The position numbers and the translations under genes are program-made. The notes under the pieces are model-generated. The model was not told the origin of the DNA. It saw only the letters and a list, made by a program, of their open reading frames with translations, and ran no database searches. 27,301 nt of DNA from Choanephora cucurbitarum (lineage: Eukaryota; Mucoromycota; Mucoromycetes; Mucorales; Choanephoraceae), in the NCBI GenBank assembly GCA_025331435.1, contig JAIWNI010000192.1, positions 1-27,301 of the forward strand, read 5' to 3'. Of the stretch, positions 21,870 through 27,301 are shown in pieces (the stretch's first letter is position 1; each line of letters starts with the position of its first letter).

Positions 21870-24800
21870 ATGAGTAGTAGAAATCAACTATTACTCAATT
21901 TGGGTTCATTAAACTGCAACAGTCTAGTGAAATCCAACAACCCCACCAAACAATCACAATTTATCCGCTACCTTCGCTCCCTCAATTTCGACCTACTTGC
22001 CTTACAGGAAACCCATGCCTCACCTTCTAAACAATTCATTCTTGACACCCAGTTTCAGGCTCATCAGACAGTATGGACTGACGACTGCGGCCTCGTCTCC
22101 TTCTCTCCCTCGTTTGTACTTTCCGAAAACTTGTTTCCCTCTATGAGTCGTGCAATACTCAGTAGAGTGACACATCCAAACAACAGTTTATCCCTTTCCA
22201 TGTCCTTGTGTTGTACGCACCGGCATCATCTGGCCAGGACCGTCAACAATTCTTTTCCAATATTCTTTCCCAACTTCAAGGAGCAGATATAGATATTAAT
22301 ATGGAGCGTCTTTTTATTGTAGGGGACTTCAACTATTCTTACCTCCGTCGATCCCTCTCTTCTGCCACGTCAATTGATTGGGTCACCTTCTTAGACGATC
22401 GCTTTACCAATGCTCTGGAATTGTCGGATTTGCATGAGCTTCCAACATTTCGCCGAAATAATTCCATTCAATCGACTATTGATTATATCTTTCTGAGCAA
22501 CGAATTACAGTCCCGAATTATGTCAAGCGATATCCATCTATTAAATCCTCAGTGGACCGATCACTCTCTTTTGAGTACGTGTTGCAGTCTAGGCACTTCA
22601 TCCTTGGGCCCGGTTCATGGAGAGCTAATCCTTTACTGCTTCGCAATCCACAGTATATGCATCATCTACTTCAATCTCTGCCACCTATCATTGCGCGTTC
22701 GCACACGGAGAAAGCGAGTCCGCAGGACAGGTGGGATTTCATCAAGCAGGCATTTAAGCGTATTACCAAGGGGTTTGCAGCGACCCATACGTCCTGGCGC
22801 AAAAGGCGTCTTCGGCAACTTCAGAGTGAACGTAATAGCTTTCTACGTAGCAAACCGCCACCAGAGATAAAACTACGTCGTTTGCCCGCCTTTGACAGGC
22901 CCATTGCTCATATTCAGGCTGAGTTGACCGACTTGTTAGCACTCCGTTCCAACACTCGCTGGAGAGAGAAGGGTGAAAATGCAGTGAGATATCTCAAACA
23001 AGCAGTCCAGAAGAGAACTGTCTCTCAAAACGTCACAGCTTTACGGTCCAACACATCTGTTGCGCCTTCATCCGAGATTCACTCGATGTTGACCACGACA
23101 GAGGATTTTTATTCTTCACTATTCTCCACTGACCCAGTCGATGAAATAGAGTTGGATGGTTACCTTGCTTCGCTAAGGCATCTACCCAAACTTGACGATT
23201 CCTGCCATTCATCACTGATGGCACCTATCAATTGACGAAATCATTGCGGCTACAGCCCCAGTGGTGCAAAAGCAAAGTAGCCCAGGTTCTGACGGTATTG
23301 GCTATGCATTTCTACATCATCTCTTCCGCTATCCTCCACTGCAGGATCTGGTCGTCGAGGTGTTTAACCAGGCTTTGTTACAGAATACTTTTCCTAGTAG
23401 TTGGCAGGATTTAAGGGTTCGCTTGTTGCAAAAGAAAGGGGATCTGACTCTTCTGCAAAATTGGCGGCCTATCTCTCTCATCAACTGTGACGCAAACATC
23501 TTCACTCGCATCATAAACAACCGTATGAAGGACGTAGTTGGAAGTTTGGTCAATCGATTTCAGACTGGCTTTATGCCTGGCAGATTCATCGCTGAGAATG
23601 GTTTGCTACTTTCCTTGATGATGGATCAGGCCAGACGGGACCGTGAGTCGATGTTGCGCTACTCCTTGATCAAGAAAAGGCTTACGACCGTGTCCATCCG
23701 CAGTACTTGCATAAAGTCCTGCTTGCTTATAATTTCCCGCCTGTCTTTGCACAGAGTCTCGTTGGTTTGTTCTTTGGCAACAAGGTTCATGTTAATATCA
23801 ATGGTCACTTCACGAACACCATCTGCCAATCTCGCGGTCTCCGTCAAGGTGACCCACTTTCTCCTCTTCTGTTCAACCTGGCTCTGGAGCCTCTACTAGC
23901 CCACATATTGCAAGATAACCTGATGAACGGATTTGTCTTTGAGATGCTTTCGGTTATCCCTCCGATAGCCACCCCTCCATCAGTTAAACTTCTGGCTTAT
24001 GCGGATGATGTTGCGTCTTTCTTTCCTCTCCTGCGGATCTCGACCGCCTCAACTTCCATTTATGGAACTATGGGAAGATGTCCAATGCCAAGATCAACAT
24101 CTCCAAGACCGAGGCCTTTCCATTGAGTGGCCACCCAGATAACCCTTTAAAGTCTGTCCTCGAGAACCAATCGATACATACATGGCATGATAGGACGTCT
24201 AATGTAGCATTACGCTACCTTGGTTTCCCTGTCATCATTCTATAAGACAGCGTCAATGGTTTGAAGAAAAACTCCTTACATCAGTTCGTAGCCAATGCGA
24301 GTTGTTCTCCCAACGAAACCTCTCACTGGGGGTCGGGTGGTAATCGCCAATTCGGTTATTCTGGCCAAACTATGGCATACGCTCCGTGTGGTTACCCTCC
24401 CGCAGGTTTCTTTCGACGTTTGAGATCCATCCTCTATCAGTTTGTTAATCGAGGCATCAAACCCGGCTTTCGTTACGCCCAATTTTGTGCGGCGAGAGAT
24501 GAAGGAGGACTCGGCTTACTAGATCCTCAGGTCCAACAACACTGCCTGGTATCACGTGGTAAATTGATCTCCAACCTTCGGCCAATTCATCGTTGTGTCA
24601 ACAGTATCTGCAGCACACCATCCGTCGTTTCTTTAGCAAAGGGCCTCCAACACTTTTGTCTTGTTTCTTCCCCTCGCTTCGATCGAGCGTCTCTCTGGAG
24701 TATGGGTCTATTATGCCCTCTCTCTTCCAGACTCTGGATCTTGTCCTCAAAAACATCGATCTCGCTGATACGACGTGCACTCCTGCCACCCTAGCCTGCT

Positions 24801-25611
24801 TGCCTCTCCAATCTCTGTTCACAGAAGTCCCAGCCGATCACTGGATTTTAGCTCGCAGACCGCACATTCTCCTTGTGGGCGATTTCTTTATGTTTGATCC
24901 TATTCGTCGTTGTTTCCGCCCACTCACCCGTAGCGACCGGCCCCGATTTCCGTACCTCTCAGCTCGATTATGGAAGGACTTGATAGTTGACAACTCTTTG
25001 CCATACTCGCATAGTTTCTCCCAGATTCTAGTCACACCGCTACCGCTCTCGGTTTATCGATGAATCCCCTTTCATCCAACACTGCGTTGGCTCTTTTGCT
25101 TGGAGTGCTCCGAATCGAGTATTCAGAAAACTTGTTTTGAACATCACTCCCTCACTCTCACTCTTCTCCACTTTACGTCCTATTCAATGGACACGGTTTT
25201 GGCATCTGCCTATTAGACCCGACACCCGCACCTTCTGGTACAGGGTCATTCACCACAAAATTCTTAGCCAACGGGCTATATCCCTTTTCCGTCCGGATTC
25301 TTCGGATACATGCTTTTTCTGTCATGCTAGCCAAGAATCTCCCTCCCACCTACTGGTAGAATGTCCTTTGAAATGGGCAGTCTGGTCTGAAGTTCTCTCA
25401 CGACAAGCTCCTTACCTCAGATTTGAACCAGCCAACGTCCTCAATGTTATACACAGATTCGCTGAATACGATTATATCTCGCCCGCTACCCTTTCACCAC
25501 TTGCGCTGCAACAACTCTGGCCATTTGGCAAGCCCACTGGTCTAGCGTCATCAACGACGTCCCTTTTTCCCTGCCCTCGGTCCTTATCAAGGTGCAGAAA
25601 CTATTGTAAAT
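21870..25611 (+). pseudogene. LINE ORF2, endonuclease and reverse transcriptase, frameshifted
   Basis: ATG 21870 starts an apurinic-type endonuclease (GSLNCNSL, LQETH, VGDFN at about 22319, STIDYIFLS, WTDHSLL). The reverse transcriptase follows: SSPGSDGIGY, NWRPISLINCDANIFTRIIN, QTGFMPGRFI, an aspartate in LDQEKAYDRV, LRQGDPLSPLLFNLALEP and the catalytic LLAYADDVASFF (about 23990-24030). The C-terminal part has WHTLRVVTL, DEGGLGLLDPQVQQHCL and a zinc-binding CFFCHASQESPSHLLVEC (about 25310-25370). The reading changes frame at about 22195, 22571, 23222, 23665, 24030, 24240 and at further points to 24400. Nonsense substitutions are not evident, so the damage is nearly all single-base indels, either decay or consensus error. 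Confidence 0.87.
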
Positions 25612-25700
25612 AACTGTCTTCATACCAAAGCACACCTCTCAATATGACGTGTGATTTTTCTTTGTTAATTTTCTTAAATAAATTAACTCATACAAAAAAA

Positions 25701-25712
25701 AAAAGCATGGAC
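25701..25712. repeat. LINE target-site duplication, right copy
   Basis: AAAAGCATGGA(C) immediately follows the A-tail; the left edge cannot be separated from the tail. It continues into CTGTCTCACACTCAT, the Helitron HUH-motif codons. Confidence 0.85.
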
Positions 25713-27301
25713 TGTCTCACACTCATATTCTGCTGGCCGTCGATCCTTCAGACAGGCCTCAAACTATTGAAGATTACGACAAAGTTGTCTTGCTGTGAGA
25801 TTCCTAACCCGAATGCTTATCCATTAGCATATGAGACAATTGTCAAAAACATGGTTCACGGATCCTATGGGATTCTCAATTCTAGTGCTATCTGTATGGA
25901 TACAGAAAGAGGATGTACCAAAAGACACCCTAAAAAGTTTAACAATGAAACATCTGCTAGTTCCAACAGGGCTACCCTAAGTATCGCAGATATAACAATG
26001 GATCTTTGGTGCCAAAACAATCAATGGACACACTTACAACATTGATAATCGATGGATTGTACCACATAACTTGTATCTGCGCTCCAACCATGCTCACATT
26101 AATGTTGAATTGTGTTCTTCAATCAGCAGCGTTAAGTAGGTATACAGGATATGTGTACAAAGTTTATGGTCGGGTCTCGATGTTAGTAGAACAAAGCGAT
26201 AAGATACAGTCTTCTATTGATACAAAATACGCATCTGCTCCTGAGGCATGCTGATGTCTGTTCTCTTCAGTATGTATAAGGAGCTCCCATCACATCAGCG
26301 TCTATCTGTTCATATTGAAGGCGAGAACTCACTATGTTTGACCAAGACAATAACATCGCAAATGTGGTGGAACGTGCTTCAGTACAGGACACCACTCTCG
26401 CCGGTTGGCTTGAAGTAAACGCAGTCAATCCAAATGCTAGACCAATATTGTATTCCAATTTTCCTGAGGAACACGTCTGGCATGATGAACAACAACCTAG
26501 ACAATGGAAAGAAAAGAGACAACGAGGTTTTGGTAGTACTGTTGGCAGAATATACGCCATATCTCCTAGACAATCAGGACTGTATCATCTTTGGATGTTG
26601 CTTTACCATGTTGCAGGTGGTGTCAATGAAAGATATTCGTACCGTCAATGGTATTGAGTATGCCCACCTTCCAAGATGCTGGCCGTGCTTTTGGGTTGCT
26701 CAAATCACATGATGAATGGAACCGATGCCTTGACGAAGCCTCTCATATACAATCACCTGTGCCTTTGTGCAGACTTTTTATCATTATCTTAATATTTTAC
26801 TCTCCTTCAAATCCTCATCGACTTGACTGCCATTTAAGAACAAATTATCTGAGAATCGTGTTTATCAAATAACTCGAGATCCTTCATTTGATTCTACTCC
26901 AAATGGCATCAATGAAGCAGCTTATGATTATACTTTGTATGACATTGATGAAATTCTAAATACACAACATGGATCAAACCTAACAAGATTCTCTAGATTT
27001 CAGCTTCCTACTACTGATTCTAGAAGAGATAGCAACAATGCTGATGTTAACCCTTTATTTCAAAAACAAAATCGGTTAAATGTGCTTACCAGACAAATTC
27101 CGTATCCAATGATATTGATAGATTCAATAATGACCAACGCCATGCGTTTGATATTATCATGCAATATATTGAAAGAGATGGTTGTCAATCAACTAATTCT
27201 CTCAAAAAAAATTTTTTTTTGCGGAAGAACATCTTAACAGAAGCAATAGCTATATCGAAAATGTTCCTTTTGGGGGTAGACTTAGGCTCTCCGGCAGTGG
27301 T
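25713..27301 (+). pseudogene. Helitron replicase-helicase, Rep and helicase part, arm B copy
   Basis: It mirrors 8857-7257. It starts at the HUH motif (SHTHILL), then has VVSAEIPNPNAYPLAYETIV-type sequence, YASAPEAC (about 26225-26250), TTLAGWLEVNAVNPNARPIL, SNFPEEHVWHDEQQPRQW, GRIYAISP, and after shifts GRAFGLLKSHDEWNRCLDEA and MYDIDEILNTQHGSNLTRF (26935-27237). Several one-base deletions are private to this arm, for example AGACAAATTCC for AGACAAAATTCC near 27095 and ACATCTTAACAG for ACATCTTTAACAG near 27232. The window ends inside the helicase at GGCAGTGGT, and the next bases expected from the mirror copy are exactly the first bases of the window. Confidence 0.87.

Larger units (their letters stand above)
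20475..25700 (+). mobile_element. Non-LTR retrotransposon (LINE) with two ORFs and poly-A tail
   Basis: A 5.2 kb element with a nucleic-acid-binding ORF1, an endonuclease/reverse-transcriptase ORF2, and an A-tail (25694-25704, merging with the right target duplication). It moves by target-primed reverse transcription. It has no long 5' UTR: the first ATG is only about 2-3 bases from the 5' end, so it may be 5'-truncated. It is absent from the mirror copy of the Helitron, so it inserted after the inverted duplication. The apurinic-type endonuclease, CCHC ORF1 and C-terminal zinc-binding region fit fungal Tad/I-like groups; the clade is not certain. Confidence 0.93.

Overview
The window looks like nuclear DNA of an early-diverging fungus, most likely Mucoromycota (Mucorales-like). 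The reasons are AT-rich intergenic DNA, very short introns (about 54 bp, some with a perfect TACTAAC branch site), TATA-box plus pyrimidine-rich fungal promoters, a Helitron replicase, and an intronless two-ORF non-LTR retrotransposon. Species assignment is inference. Only one ordinary host-type gene is present, a four-exon GPATCH8/ZNF804-like G-patch and zinc-finger protein (3318-4554). Everything else is repeats.

Layout: 1-830 holds the 3' part of a Helitron (+). 851-3248 holds repeat unit A (+) with secreted-peptide gene copy 1 and a diverged tail. 3249-4628 is the G-patch gene. 4629-6410 is unit A (-) with peptide copy 2. 6430-10540 is a decayed Helitron (-). 10751-12360 is unit A (-) with peptide copy 3. 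12361-13003 is a half unit (-) with variant-B peptide copy 4. 13004-14330 is an inverted-repeat arm, 14331-14891 a single-copy spacer, and 14892-16216 the opposite arm. 16217-16857 is a half unit (+) with copy 5, and 16858-18548 is unit A (+) with copy 6. 18800-20462 and 25713-27301 are the second Helitron copy (+), split by a 5.2 kb LINE (20475-25700) with an 11-12 bp target-site duplication.

The whole window is therefore a nested inverted repeat. One arm (about 4967-14330) is mirrored by 14892-27301, and the mirror then continues at 1-2290. The last base of the window joins its first base with no gap or overlap when judged against the mirror copy at 7256/7257. The sequence thus behaves like a circular map (or a 27.3 kb tandem unit, or a circularised assembly contig): two inverted arms of about 9.4 kb separated by a loop of about 2.7 kb carrying the G-patch gene and a loop of 561 bp.

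The most interesting biological content is a six-copy family of tiny, intron-containing, cysteine-free secreted-peptide genes. They share signal peptide, promoter and intron, and they occur in two variants that differ mainly in the mature peptide. No function can be assigned. Many Helitron, LINE and peptide copies carry 1-2 base deletions; these may be real decay or uncorrected long-read indels in repeats, and the sequence alone does not settle which.
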